Below are positions 46,838 through 58,511 of a DNA stretch of 64,000 nt, piece after piece (position 1 is the first letter of the stretch; every line of letters starts with the position of its first letter). The notes beneath the pieces were generated by a model, which made no database searches, was not told the DNA's origin, and saw only the letters and a list, made by a program, of their open reading frames with translations. The DNA is from Coffea arabica (lineage: Eukaryota; Streptophyta; Magnoliopsida; Gentianales; Rubiaceae): the NCBI RefSeq assembly GCF_036785885.1, contig NC_092310.1, forward strand, positions 2,852,001 to 2,916,000, in the 5' to 3' direction. A program made the position numbers and the translations under genes.

Positions 46838-48551
46838 TCAAGACTGAATCAATTTGGATACAAAGTCTTTAATGTTTTTATCTGAACTTCCTCCCTCATC
46901 AAAGGCATGTCTTGCCAGATCCTTCCATTTATCTGCATTTTTCCTAATCTCTTGTCCTTTCTCCCCCTCCATCACTACGCTTATGCATTGACGAATGACA
47001 TCTCTTCTAACAATTCCATTTTCATCTGACCGAGCTTTGATTCCCGTTTTCCAGATGTCCGTTACAAACTTGGCATTTGTGCTTTGATCTGTCCATCGTG
47101 GCATGACTACCATTGGGACTCCCAAACTTAAGGCCTCCAATGTTGAATTCCATCCACAATGAGTGATAAAGCACCCGATAGATTTGTGTGCTAAAACTTC
47201 AAGCTGAGGACACCATGAACTGACTAATCCTCTATCAGATATTTCTTTAACAAGATCTTTTGGCAGCTTATTTGATTCTGATTCTCTAACCACCCATAGA
47301 AAATAGTAGTTGCTAGTTCTCAAGCCCCATGCTACTTCTTCCATCTGCTCAGCATCAACTTCTGCTATACTTCCAAATGATATATAAACAACTGAACTGG
47401 TTGATCTTTCATTTAGCCATGGCATGCAAGCATTAGTCATTGGGTTAAAAAGACTGAGACCATACTGCTTGTCATCTTGAAGGCGCTTGTCAAGGTACAT
47501 AGATGGAATAGTTGGTCCAATTGTCATTATTGGTAGGATCCTGGATGTCCAATCAATTACCTAAGCAATATATGAAACAAATTGATCAAAAATATAGTTT
47601 TTTGTTTATATTCTTTCCTCTATAACTGAAAAAAAAAGCAAAAGAAATATGAGGTAGGGAAGATATTGAGATACTACTTTTTTTTTTTTTTTTTTTGGAG
47701 CAGTGGATGTCACTCATGCCATGTGGTTAGTGTACTATTATTGTCTCCATCTAATCGTGTGATACTCTCAGAAGTAAGATGGCAAGGACTATCCAATGAG
47801 AACATAGATAGGCACATCCACATTGGAAATTTGGAAGCCTAGCTTCTTCAGGGTCATTAAGGAATTAGGTAGCAGTAATGTACAGGTAATATAGAGATAA
47901 ATCCAGGCGTGCCTTTACCTCTTCCTCCAACTTGTAAAATGTGTTGTAGATGATCGAGTCAGCTTCATGAATGTTCTTCATTTGATCATGTGTAACCAGC
48001 TGAAAAATTGGCGGATATGAACCGTAACTAGAAATAAAAGAAGGCAGATCTGAAGCTGAAAGTGGTGGTAAGCCAGGAATTTCCACTTTAGACTCCTCCA
48101 GAGGAAGTTTCAAAAGGCCTGTGTAAACATGGTAGTAGATCTTGTTGACAGCACAAGATTGAGTGAAGAACACAGCCGCACGTAAGCCAAGACTCTTGGC
48201 CACACGCAGAGCCCAAGGAAGGACTGCATCATAAACAATACAGTCAACAGGATAACCCGAATCTTTAAGCTTCAAGATTAGCTCAGTTATAGTTTCTGAG
48301 CCAACCTTTTGAAACGTAGCGTAATATGTATCAACGGCAACTCCATTTTCTCCTTCATCAAATCCATCAGAGATGGTCTCCACTGTGATAGAACCGGAGA
48401 CTTCGTGCAAGGTTTTGAACACGAATTTAGTTGTAGCAAGTGTAATTTTGGTGCCTCGATGTTGCAAACGCTTAGCAAACTGGAGCATAGGGTTTATATG
48501 TCCTTGCATGGGATATGGAAATATCAAGCAATGAGCTTTGTGAGTTTCCAT
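46838..48551 (-). CDS. UDP-glycosyltransferase C, UGT74-like, two exons
   Basis: Exon 1 is 48551-47919 (211 codons) and exon 2 is 47560-46838, around a 358-bp phase-0 GT-AG intron; the product is 451 residues. Exon 2 starts VIDWTSRILP in frame with exon 1. His18 and Asp108 are kept. The PSPG box (327-370) starts WCPQ, holds HCGWNSTLE and ends MPRWTDQ, with Arg366 where A and B have Gln. Just before the intron, Ser replaces the Trp of A and B (EADSIIYN versus EADWIF-N). No stop or frameshift. It is closest to B across exons, intron and flanks. Confidence 0.93.
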
Positions 48552-48740
48552 TTGCTCTAACCACGAGACCAGAGTATGGATTCTCTAGAAATTCACAATC
48601 TTTGAGAGCTCAAATAATGTTGCTGGAGTGAGGAGTGCTTGTAGCTTTCTACGAGTAAACATAGCAATTAAATATAAGAATTGTTTCACCAATGTGGTTA
48701 AGTGGGTATAGGAATAGTTTGTGGTTTGGGGTGCAATAAT
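48552..48740 (-). promoter_or_regulatory. Probable UGT C leader / promoter
   Basis: Matches the UGT B upstream region for about 150 bases (GTATGGATTCTCTAGAAATTC, GAGAGCTCAAATAATG) and then diverges at about 48640 with an insertion. No clear TATA box at the expected distance. Confidence 0.4.
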
Positions 48741-48879
48741 ATGATTGAATCAAGCTTGCCCCCTTGTGCTTTAGGAGTAATTACACATTACCACTTCGAA
48801 CCTTAACAATAAATCTGTGCTCCTTGAACGATTGTTGGGTCAAGTGACAAAGAGCTTAATACCTCCAAAGTATGGTTTT

Positions 48880-50112
48880 CAGTGACGGAGCCACGATTTT
48901 TTTTTTTTTTTTGGGCCAGAATTTTTTCCTAATAAAATTATCTGAATATATTATGTTCAAAATAATTTTCTTCTATTTAAATATATGACATCTAAAAATA
49001 TCAAATATTAAATTTAATTATAAAGGTATGTTTATTCATAAATATGTGGTACAGTCATAACAAAAATTAACAAAAAAGATAACTTTTCATTAAATATTTT
49101 ATAACGTCACAAACCATCCAATTTGTACATTATGAGAAGGTGCTCTCCAATATGTCACCTATGCAATATATATATATACATAACCATGTAATATAAATGT
49201 AACTATTTTCAATTGAAAAAAGATAAAAGTTGTGTCAACATACTTTGAAATTTCAACATCTTTTCTTAGAAATAAATTGAGCTCTACGCTCTTTCATAGA
49301 ATTAAATTCATCTATGATTGAATCATTGCTAAATTTTTTAGCAATTTCCTTTTCTATATACACAGTTAGACAATCATTCAAGAAATTATCTTCCATCTTG
49401 TTTCGGGAGCTTTGTCTTGATTATTTTTACAATTGAAAATGCCCGCTCTGTAGTTGCAGTTGATATAGGAAGAGTAAAAACAAATCTAATTAATCTGTCA
49501 ATAAGAGGATATATCACTAATTTTCTTGTCTTCACCAAGCCTTGATATAACTCATGAATACCAGATAATTCTTGCAATTCATGATAATTTGGAATGTCGA
49601 GCTCAAAATGTTGAAGTTCTATTCTTAGACGTACTAGTTCTTGCTCCATAAAATCATTCAGATAGAACTTCTCTGCAAGTTTACAAATATCATCAATCTT
49701 GAACAGCATAATCCATTTCTAGGATCTAAAGCAGTGCTCAAAACAGGCAATTCAGATAATTATTTTTTGTTTTAGCCCATTAACAATTATGAATTGGGTC
49801 TTTTTATTCTAATACATCACATTGGGTCAATTTACTATGGAGCATCAAATTATATGTTTAATTTTTGAAAGTTAAATAATTAGTACAATAAAAAATAAAT
49901 AACTTTTTTTGAAGAAAAAAATTAATTCTAAGATGACTAATTCATATATATATATATATATATATATCAACTCTCATAAGATAAAATAAAATTGTAAAAA
50001 TTTAGGGAGGGCCAATTTTATTTTACACACATATTTACATATTATGAATTAAAATTTTCAAAACTTAGGGGGGACCATGGCCCCCCTCTGGCCCCCCTTG
50101 GCTCGATCATTG
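48880..50112 (-). mobile_element. hAT DNA transposon relic, 1.23 kb
   Basis: Perfect 8-bp target duplication ATGGTTTT (48872-48879, 50113-50120). Terminal inverted repeat CAGTGACGGAGCCACG and (reversed) CAATGATCGAGCCAAG. It keeps only the C-terminal end of a transposase on the minus strand. UGT B's flank has the corresponding unoccupied sequence, so it inserted after the B/C duplication. Confidence 0.9.
49260..49709 (-). pseudogene. hAT transposase C-terminal (hATC dimerisation) remnant
   Basis: 49386-49709 encodes a piece ending in LPISTATTERAFSIVKIIK, the hallmark of the hAT C-terminal dimerisation domain of the TTF-type/zinc-finger-MYM-like transposases. After one frame change near 49390, 49260-49385 continues with FLNDCLTVYIEKEIAKKF. 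The DDE catalytic part and BED or TTF finger are deleted. Confidence 0.85.
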
Positions 50113-50120
50113 ATGGTTTT

Positions 50121-52262
50121 GGATTTTGAGTTTTGTGGATAGAGAAAACAACCTTAGAATCACCCTTTAAAAGGGATCCGACAATGCTTAATTCTATATT
50201 AGTCAAGGCATAATGTGGTCATGGGACATTAGGAGATTAGGAGATATATGTCAAAAGTAAATAAATAAGCTCTTTGCTCCTATGAATTTTAGTCAGTGTT
50301 AGAAATTTTAACTCATTAAAACTTGTTCAATGCATACTCAGAAAAAAATTACAAAAATTTGAGCTTTTCTAATATTAGTATTTGGACACTTATTAGTGCA
50401 CCTAAATTAAACAAAAAATTACTAAGTGAATGTACACGCTCACGTCCATTTACAAACCCTTACAAAATGAAAGGAATGATTTCGCATTCCTCAAACATAG
50501 AACATACCGCCCTATAAAGACAAAAGATAGTTACTTACTTTGGTTGCAGTGCTCTTTTATTTGCTTTGCCTTTCGTACGATAAAAGCCAAAATTTGATAG
50601 CCAAGTTGTCGTAAAGGATTAGATTTTTTGGCCCCAGAAAGCAGTCCCAGGAACTTTGTTAAATGTGCGAAGAAACATGAATACAAAGGCATTGTCGGTT
50701 GGTTTGAGAAAAAGACAATGGATGATAAACCAAGCGAATCTTGTGAATTCATCAAATAACATTCAATCCCCTTTGGGGCTTGAATGTCTTATCAAATAAG
50801 AAGCTGTAGAGCTCCAAATGCCTTTCCTGACTGCAATACAGATGAATGGATTTTATAGACTAAAATAACCTCTTATCCAATTAAGCATTTAAAAGCAAAT
50901 TAGGCTTATTTACAGATGGTACTGGTGTAGGTGAAAAAATATACATCTTTTAAGGAATAAAGAAAGACCAAATTATTTACACATGGCTGCTATGTAGGGT
51001 TCTTTGAAACGTAAGGACAAAGATTGAGCATACCTCAGAATTTTAGTATTGGAATAAGAGAAATGGCTTGAAAGCGTGTTACAATATTGCTTTCTTTGCA
51101 GTTGGAATTCACCCTATCATAATTGGTGTGCAGACTATCATCACAAATAACTTCTAAAATACAATGAAATCTAATTAACGATTGACAATTTTTTATTTTA
51201 TTTTATGAAGAAACAGGAAGACCATGAGAGTCATTTTAACAAGAATCATCTTATGCTTTATAATTACATAACTGGTTTTTACAAGTATTCGTTTTGGAAA
51301 TATTTTCTCAAAAGCTGCCACAAATTGAAGGTTTGTGATTACAAAGATGTGCACATTAATCGATATCGATCCCCTTTTTTCTCATCTAACAGAGCTCACA
51401 ACGAAAAAAATTTATTTATTTATTTTAATTTTTAAAATTTTTTCCTGTTTCTCTTGCCAATTCTCATTCAACAGCAAATTAAAGAACCAAACATCCAAAA
51501 CACAGGTAGGTTTTACATTAAACAACAAATTATGTCTTTGTACCTTCTTAGCTGACCACAAAACACACATCATTGTGACTATATATACGACATATCCACA
51601 AGTAACAACAATTGCAGATGGAAACCTGCAGATGTTGACTGCCAACGTCATTGGCTGCGCAAGTTGAGCTTAACAATACTTTGTATCATTGCAATCAGCA
51701 AAATAGTCAAGGATTTGATTAACAGGTACTGGAGGGCACTCATTAAAAGAATTTTATATATTAATTTTTTGATCAAAGTGAAATTAATTTCAAAAAAAGT
51801 GTTCAAATATTGCAGGTGCAATGGAGGTGGATGTGTGTATTTATATAATAAATTCTATATAATTTAGGCGTATTAATTAATACTCGAGAAAAATTTACAG
51901 TTAAGAAAGCGTGCTTAAGAATTGGTTCAGATTGCCCACTGAAACATACATCAAATGTGACCTCGAATTTGGGAGTTAAGTTTCTTAGATCTAGTGACCG
52001 TATTTGAAGGGAGAGGTGAATTCGTGAAAATTTATTTGTGCCACAGCCAAGTATATTTCTGCTGCAACCCCATTTGCTCCTTCGGCATATCCACCAGACA
52101 TGGTCTCCACTGAGATAGAACCTGAGACTTCTCGCAAGGTTTTAAACAAGAATTTGGCTGTGACGAGTGTAATTTTGGTGTTTAAGCAAATTGGAGCATT
52201 GGGTTTATGTGGCCTTGGATGGAATGGGACAATATCAAGCAATGAGCTCTGTCAGTTTCCAT
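50121..52262. repeat. Cluster module flank, unit 3
   Basis: 50121-50560 and 50980-52262 match units 1 and 2 in order. About 50565-50975 is a unit-3-specific insertion of roughly 410 bp with no recognised ends. The MULE-like MITE and fold-back element of unit 2 are absent here, giving their empty sites. Confidence 0.65.
52035..52262 (-). pseudogene. Truncated UGT fragment 3
   Basis: Starts with an intact ATG (52262) and METDRAHC, carries SIQGHINPMLQF, then a small deletion moves the frame before KITLVTAKFLFKT, and the UGT similarity stops at EIYLAVAQ before the foreign tail INFHEFTSPFKYG. The breakpoint matches fragments 1 and 2. It is the only fragment still joined to the UGT A-type upstream region (52263-52500). 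Confidence 0.8.
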
Positions 52263-52500
52263 GTATTGCTCAGTATGGAGGTACCACAACCATTAAAAGC
52301 TCGTGGTGGGGCTACTTCTAGCTTGTCTGAGTGAACATAAGAATGTCTAAAGAAATGCGGTTGGGTGGATATGACATTTTCTGTGATATGAATCCAGTTA
52401 TATTCCCTGTTTTGGACTTATCTATTTTTTTTTTTTTTTTTTGCGTAAGATACTCCATTTTGGCAGCCCAAGAACAATGTGATCTGCATTCTACATTTCA
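52263..52500 (-). promoter_or_regulatory. UGT A-type upstream region beside fragment 3
   Basis: Shares TTGCTCAGTATGGAGGTACCACAACC, ATGCGGTTGGGTGGATATGACAT, ATGAATCCAGTTATATTC and GCCCAAGAACAATGTGATCTGCAT with 5860-6090. It presumably was the promoter of the full gene from which fragment 3 derives. Confidence 0.5.
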
Positions 52501-52640
52501 AATATCAACAGTCAATAGCCAACGGATCGAAATCTTAAGTAATAAATTAATTTGTTCCTTTCACATTTTACCAAATAAACAGTAGTTAGGTAAGACATCT
52601 GTAATTTTGAAAGTTACTCAAGACCAAAACACTCTCACGA

Positions 52641-53916
52641 TGTAGTATCCGCGTCCCACATCGGAAGAAGCAAAGGAAAAAGATGGTTTAAGTACTTAGG
52701 CTCATGGGGTGCCCTGTAACTTGGATGTGAATTTTGGTCCAAAAGTTTCTTGAGTCATTTTTTGGACTCGAGTCGTGACAGTTGGTAGAGTGAACCTCGT
52801 GTGATTTCTACGTCAGGTGAGCCTGAGCTTATGATTTTAACTATACAAGGAAATACAAGGAGTTAAGTGCTGTGCGGGGCTAAATGCCACGTTCGACGGA
52901 GGCTACCTCTAGAATCCGAGCATGACCAAATGGACAGTCTAAATTCTGATGGGTTTTGTGAGGATGCAAAAGTCCTAAAGAACCTGCTAGATTCTATGTG
53001 GAGTTAAGTGCCACCTAGAATTCGAGCATGACCAACAGTTTGGATTCTGACGAGCTTTGCGAGGACACAAAAGTCCTAAAGAACTCGCGGGATTAGGTGC
53101 CATGTCAGACGGGGACCACCTCTAGAATTTGCATCCTTAAGAACCTGCGGGACTAAGTGCCACGTCGAGTGGGGGCCACCTCTAAAATCCAAATATGATC
53201 AAGTGGACAGTCTGGATTCTGACGGGCTTTACATCAATCTCTAGAATCTGAGCATGACCGAGTGGATAGTTTGAATTTAGACGGGTTTTGTGAGGACACA
53301 AAGTCCTAAAGGTCGGAAGAATGAGGTATCTCACATTGATAAGACAAAGAGGAAAAATAATGGTTTAAGGACTTGGGTATTTGGGCTACATAGTAATTTA
53401 GGGTATCCATTTTAGGCCAGTAGATTTCGATCCAAAAATTAGTTTGGCCAGCCCTTGAACTCGCGTCGTAATAGTTAATATCAGAGCGAATCTCGCGTAG
53501 TTTTTGCGTGGAGTGAGTCTAGACCAGCGGGTTATGATTTTGACTACACAAAGAAGTGCAAGGAGATAAGTGTTGTGCGGAGCTAAGTGCCATGTTTAAT
53601 GGAGGCCATCTCTAGAACCTACGAGACTAAATGCCATGTTGGACAGAGACCACCTCTAGAGCACATACAAGCCACCTCTAGAGTCCAAATATAACCAATT
53701 GGACAGTCTGAATTCTGACGGGTTTTGCGAGGATGCAAAGTGTTAAAGGTGGGGAGAATGTAGTATCTGCGTCTCACATCAGAAAAAAGCAAAGGAAAAA
53801 GAATGGTTCAAGGACTTGGGCTCATGGACCATCTTGTAATTTGGGTTAACCATCTTGGACTAGTGAATTTCAGTCCAAAAATTACTTGGACCCACTCTTG
53901 GACCCAAATCGTGACA
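52641..53916 (+). mobile_element. TRIM retrotransposon with three LTRs
   Basis: Perfect 5-bp target duplication CACGA (52636-52640, 53917-53921). LTRs of about 140, 152 and 158 bp lie at 52641-52780, 53322-53473 and 53759-53916; all start TGTAGTATC or TGAGGTATC. LTRs 1 and 2 are followed by GTTRRTA...AGAGYGAAYCTCG, a decayed initiator tRNA-Met primer site, and LTRs 2 and 3 are preceded by purine tracts (AAAGGTCGGAAGAA, AAAGGTGGGGAGAA). There are no coding domains. The two internal parts contain repeated blocks with CTCTAGAATCCGAGCATGACCAA and GGACAGTCTRRATTCTGACGGG. No 5S rRNA-like sequence was noticed, so it is not Cassandra. Confidence 0.85.
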
Positions 53917-53921
53917 CACGA

Positions 53922-55244
53922 TGCCATAAACTTATGGTTGTATTGATTTCTGGTGGAATATTTTTACTCATTTATAACTACCTCTTTGTAGCTTTTAAGA
54001 GATTATCCATTTATACATGCTTCTGTGTTTTCTTTGACGTATACATACGTAATTATGAGTTTTTATGCGGTTATTGTCAATTCATTACATTTTTTGGCTT
54101 GATATACATTCTCCAATGATTAATTCTTTCATGCCTTTTCCTGATTGGAGTAAAAAAAGTAGTTTGACTAAAGAAATCATCTTTGGAATAAAATCTCTTG
54201 AAAAATTACACCGCATATTCACCATATGGGGGAAAAAAAAAAGGAGCAAATCAGATTTGTAGAGTTAATCTTTGGTGTATAAACAATTACACATAGATCT
54301 AAATGCAAAGAGATATCATGTGGAGTGATAACCGGTTCCTCGCTTTGCTGCGATCAATCTAATTCTTTGTACATTGATATCGTCAATTTTAGGTAGGTAA
54401 TTCAAATGAGAATAACACGGCAAGAAACTGGCAATGCATGATCTCTTACCTCACAATCCAAGAGAGATTGAGTTTTTTTTAGGTATAAACTTATTTATAA
54501 AAAAGTTTTTGGTTATATCATAAACACATTTCTCAACCATTTTTTGTATATTTTCAATCACTTTTTTATTTGAAATATATAATATCACAAAAAATGCTAT
54601 AGTATTATTTTAAATAATTTTTCTCAATGATCCCCTATCCAAAAACACTCAGTGATTTTTTAATATCTCATTATTTTTGTTAAGAAAAAATCTCATTGTT
54701 GCACATGGTGCTAATTAAACCTTTGATTTGACAAACATTTCTGAGTTTTTTTTTTCGAGATAATGCCATTCTTCATCATTTGGCTAACAAATCATAACAA
54801 ACTTAAAGTCCAACTTCTTTTTATTTTGGTAGGAATAAGAGGAGTTTTAGTATATTTACATGGATTTATTTACTGCAACTCTTTCCATTGATCACCTAAA
54901 AAATATACAAAACTCAAGGGGCTTAATTAAACCAAGGCCTATAGCAATAGATTGTTGATTGCACCCGAATCTCTGTTCTCGATCTAACTCTATGTATGAC
55001 CTTCAATATTTACTTTATTGAAAAGAAAGATAGACCAAAACCATTTAAATGGTACCGTTCCCTAAAAAAAAAAAAAAGGCATTGCTTTTTGGTCCTATAT
55101 CGTTGGCATGCCAACGAATGTAATACTTTTTCTATCACAATTAACTAATTTGATCCCTTATCTAGATAAGATACAGCCAATGTAATACTCTTAATGGCGA
55201 ATTGGGAAACCTTACACATCAAGTTATGTGCAATTCACCTGCAC
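53922..55244. other. Non-coding, nothing recognised
   Basis: AT-rich sequence. The open stretches at 53886-54119 and 54065-54262 have no recognisable product. 54480-54660 has runs like those in other intergenic parts (ATCACTTTTTTATTTGAAATATATAATATCAC). Confidence 0.4.
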
Positions 55245-56871
55245 TGGTGGGTGTCAAACCAGCAAAAATAAAATTCCTACTCTTAAGTCACGAATTAAGT
55301 CCACTATGGTACTGGAGCAGGGACTTAAGCTGTGCAATGGGTTACTAGCTTCACCCTGGTGCCAGAGTTTGCTTGATCCGATATACCAAAGTATATTAAT
55401 TACGTGAAAGACAAAATTCGAATATAGCAGTGAGCAGGATCGAATCCACAGGGACTTGAAAATTTATTTTGAATGAATGTAACATTAAATAAAAATGGGG
55501 GGAATTGATATGGAACTGTCTAATTTAATTGCTCAAATTTAAAATAAGACAATCGCAGATAAAATAAATAACAATAAATATAAAGTAAATTAACGGAAGG
55601 AAAATCTCTAGTCAAAGGTATAATCTCCACTAATGGTTCGAATCACTGATCACAGATGCAGAGATAAAATCTTTCATTTACAAATAAACTGGTTATGGTT
55701 GTCAACAAGCTCTGACAACCTGCCTAACCTTCCTGATTCGATAACCACAACAAGCTCTGTAGTTATTGCCCTAGCCAATTAAGCAGTCCTAAACACGCTC
55801 TTAGGATTTAACCTATTGACAGCATTAATCATTAGACTGGCCACCAATTATAACCAACAAACACACATGCTCGGTTTATTTAGGCTATATCATATATTTC
55901 CACAACAACAACTCAAAAGTTTCTATTACAATTGAATCATGTCACTTGCCACATGCACTAAAATTACCCAACAATTACGGATTGAACACTCTTAGATGGC
56001 TGTTAATTACTCACACAATTAAACAGTGATCAAGTATTTAATTGCAAGAAATAATCATATGCATAAGTGAACAGGAAATATATAAATACTTGCAAATTAA
56101 AGAACGTAGGCAAATAAATTCGATCTCACAGTTTTGTCGAACCAAAGCTTCGATTTAACCTCTGACTAGATAAACTTAGCCACGCCTCATGATTAAATCA
56201 CCACACGAAGTAATGGATTGCAAAGGCATTGCGTTTTTACTAGAAAGCAAGGAATAAAAGATGTTTTTCCCGTTGGGGAATATTGTCGAACACCTGGCGT
56301 GTGTCAGAGGCCAGTCAAGAGAAAGGAAACTAGAACTAAACTAAAAAGCTAAACTAGAGGTCTCCTTTTGCTTCTGTCCGTCCTCTCCTTAAAAAGCCAA
56401 AAGTAAGATGACTAAAAGCTATCTCCGGTGGTCCCCACACATGTGGACAAAGTCTCCAAAATTACTTCTTCTTCCAAGTTTCTCTACGTTGCTTTCTTTG
56501 AAGAGCCCAAATGACCAAATATCTTTCACTAGCTTTGTGGTCCCCCACCAATTCAAGGGCCCAAGGTTTGAAGCCCTTAGAAGTCTCCATATTCTCCATA
56601 AAGTCCCTCCTTTTTGATAGTTTTCTGCTTCATTCCCTATCAAATGGGATGCGTGCTTTCTAGTATCAACTAAGAAACTTGTATCAAGATTTTCTTAATG
56701 GAATTTCGTCAATTAGGCTTCGATTTCTCCTTTTCTGCCTCAATTAACTTGAAGTTCCTAGAAATCACACAAAAATTCAATTATAAGTAGAATCTAGCAA
56801 ATTATCACAACATTTGGTCAAAATAAAAGGGAAAATATTAACAAATAAACTGCCTAATTTGCGCATTAACA
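55245..56871 (-). repeat. 3' LTR of the Athila element
   Basis: Plus-strand text starts TGGTGGGTGTCAAAC, the same as the 5' LTR tip at 63986, and ends GCATTAACA against the polypurine tract, giving 1,627 bp. Outside flank is TGCAC; the matching flank is beyond the window. The ORF at 56408-56617 lies in the LTR and is not called. Confidence 0.85.
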
Positions 56872-56885
56872 AATTCCCCCACACC
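56872..56885 (-). other. Polypurine tract of the Athila element
   Basis: Reads GGTGTGGGGGAATT on the minus strand directly before the 3' LTR. Confidence 0.75.
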
Positions 56886-58511
56886 AAGACAATGCTTGCC
56901 CCCAAGCATTCACTACCCAAAAATCACAGTCAAGATCACAAATACTTGAATAGCTCCATAAACTTGCACAAGTGTCACATCTTCTCAACAATTTCACCAA
57001 AATGAGGATGTTAAAAACTTGACAAACCTTACATGGATAGCAGTGTATACACTCAACCACTCAAAATATGGAAAGGATGTTTATATCACTCAAATCAACA
57101 ACATGGAATGATTTTACCATATGCTTGCTATTATATCAAATCTCCACCACTTTAATGAACTTGATACAAAAATCAAAGGGTCTTTTAATAAGGATGTAAT
57201 GGGGCTTGGATTAAGGGTTGGATAAAAGGGAAAATTTTAGGTGTAATTATATCAAAGGAAATATCAATAATACTCTGCATGAAGTCAAACTCCTTTGTCA
57301 TTCACATGTGTAGCTGGCTTCCAGAAGTGTCAATAACTTCACTAAATTTGGCAAGTGCAAACGCAATTTAGGCATTAGCCCAACTATCACAAAACAACAC
57401 AAGTGCACTTCACAACAAAATTTTTTTTTCCGTTTTCTTCTTTTTTTTTTCTTTCTATTTTTTTCTTTTTTTTTTAATATTTTTTTTAATATTTTTTTTT
57501 CATTTCTCTCTTTTTTTAAATGCACAACATAACTATCACACTTGCCAACCATAAACGTACTTTTGGAACACACTTGAAATTTCATGCAAGAATATTAATG
57601 TATTCCTTTGACACAAGGTTCAAATGAGAAGGTTCAAACGAAAGGTTTACGGTAACAATTATGACTATTAAACAAAGAGAAGGATTGAGGCTCAAACATA
57701 GTTGACTATGGGTAAACATAATTAGGGAAGGCATTTAGAAAGTCAAAAGGGTTAAACCTAATTGCCCTTGTCATTTTATTGCATCAAATTCAAGTATGGT
57801 CTCCACATGTATAACAAAACAAGTTCTAGAATGTCAAACCATGTGTGATATCACTCAACAAAAGAAAATAGAGCACACTATAATGAATTGCTCATTAGGC
57901 TCAAAAGCTCACAAAATGATTAAAATTATGTCAAATCTAGCACATCCATCATTCAAATCAATTGTTAAGAAAACATATTACTTGCACTAGCAATAGAATA
58001 CCATTCACACTTGCATCTTGACTGAATCAATACGAATCTCAAAAAGTCTTGAAAAATCAGAAACTAGACGAATTAACTCAAAAACTGACCAAAAATACTT
58101 AAAATTTTTTCTCTTTTTCTTTTTTTTTAAAAAAAAAAAAAACCAAACTAGAAATTAAAAACCAACATGATCTCCCTCCCCCACACCTAAACATTGCCTT
58201 GTCCTCAAGGAAAAAATAAAAATAAAGTGTAGAAAGAAAGAAATACTCCCCTGAAGAAATACTAAGTTTCCGGTGGGAAAGGAGGCTGGAAACGAACGTG
58301 CTCGAAATAAGCTGCCAGGTTATGACCCATGCGGGACAAACGTCGATCCATCTATTGCTTAATTTGATCCTACCTATCACAATGAAATTATATCACGTAA
58401 ATCACTTTTAACAAATCAACAAACACAATCAAACTACTAAAAACAATAACTCTTGGGTTGCCTCCCACGCAGCGCCTTTCTTTAATGTCTTTGGCTAGAC
58501 AAAATAATGCT
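56886..58511 (-). other. Athila post-pol non-coding region
   Basis: Where env-like ORFs occur in related elements, this holds only low-complexity sequence, including a TTTCTTTT run at 57420-57520 and CCTTGTCCTCAAGG and TTGGGTTGCCTCCCACGCAGCGCC phrases. No protein is supported; 57298-57585 and 58458-58772 open frames are low-complexity or shadows. Confidence 0.6.

Noticed and set aside
52641-53916. Cassandra-type TRIM with 5S rRNA sequence
   Set aside because: The LTRs contain no recognisable 5S rRNA promoter or gene segment.
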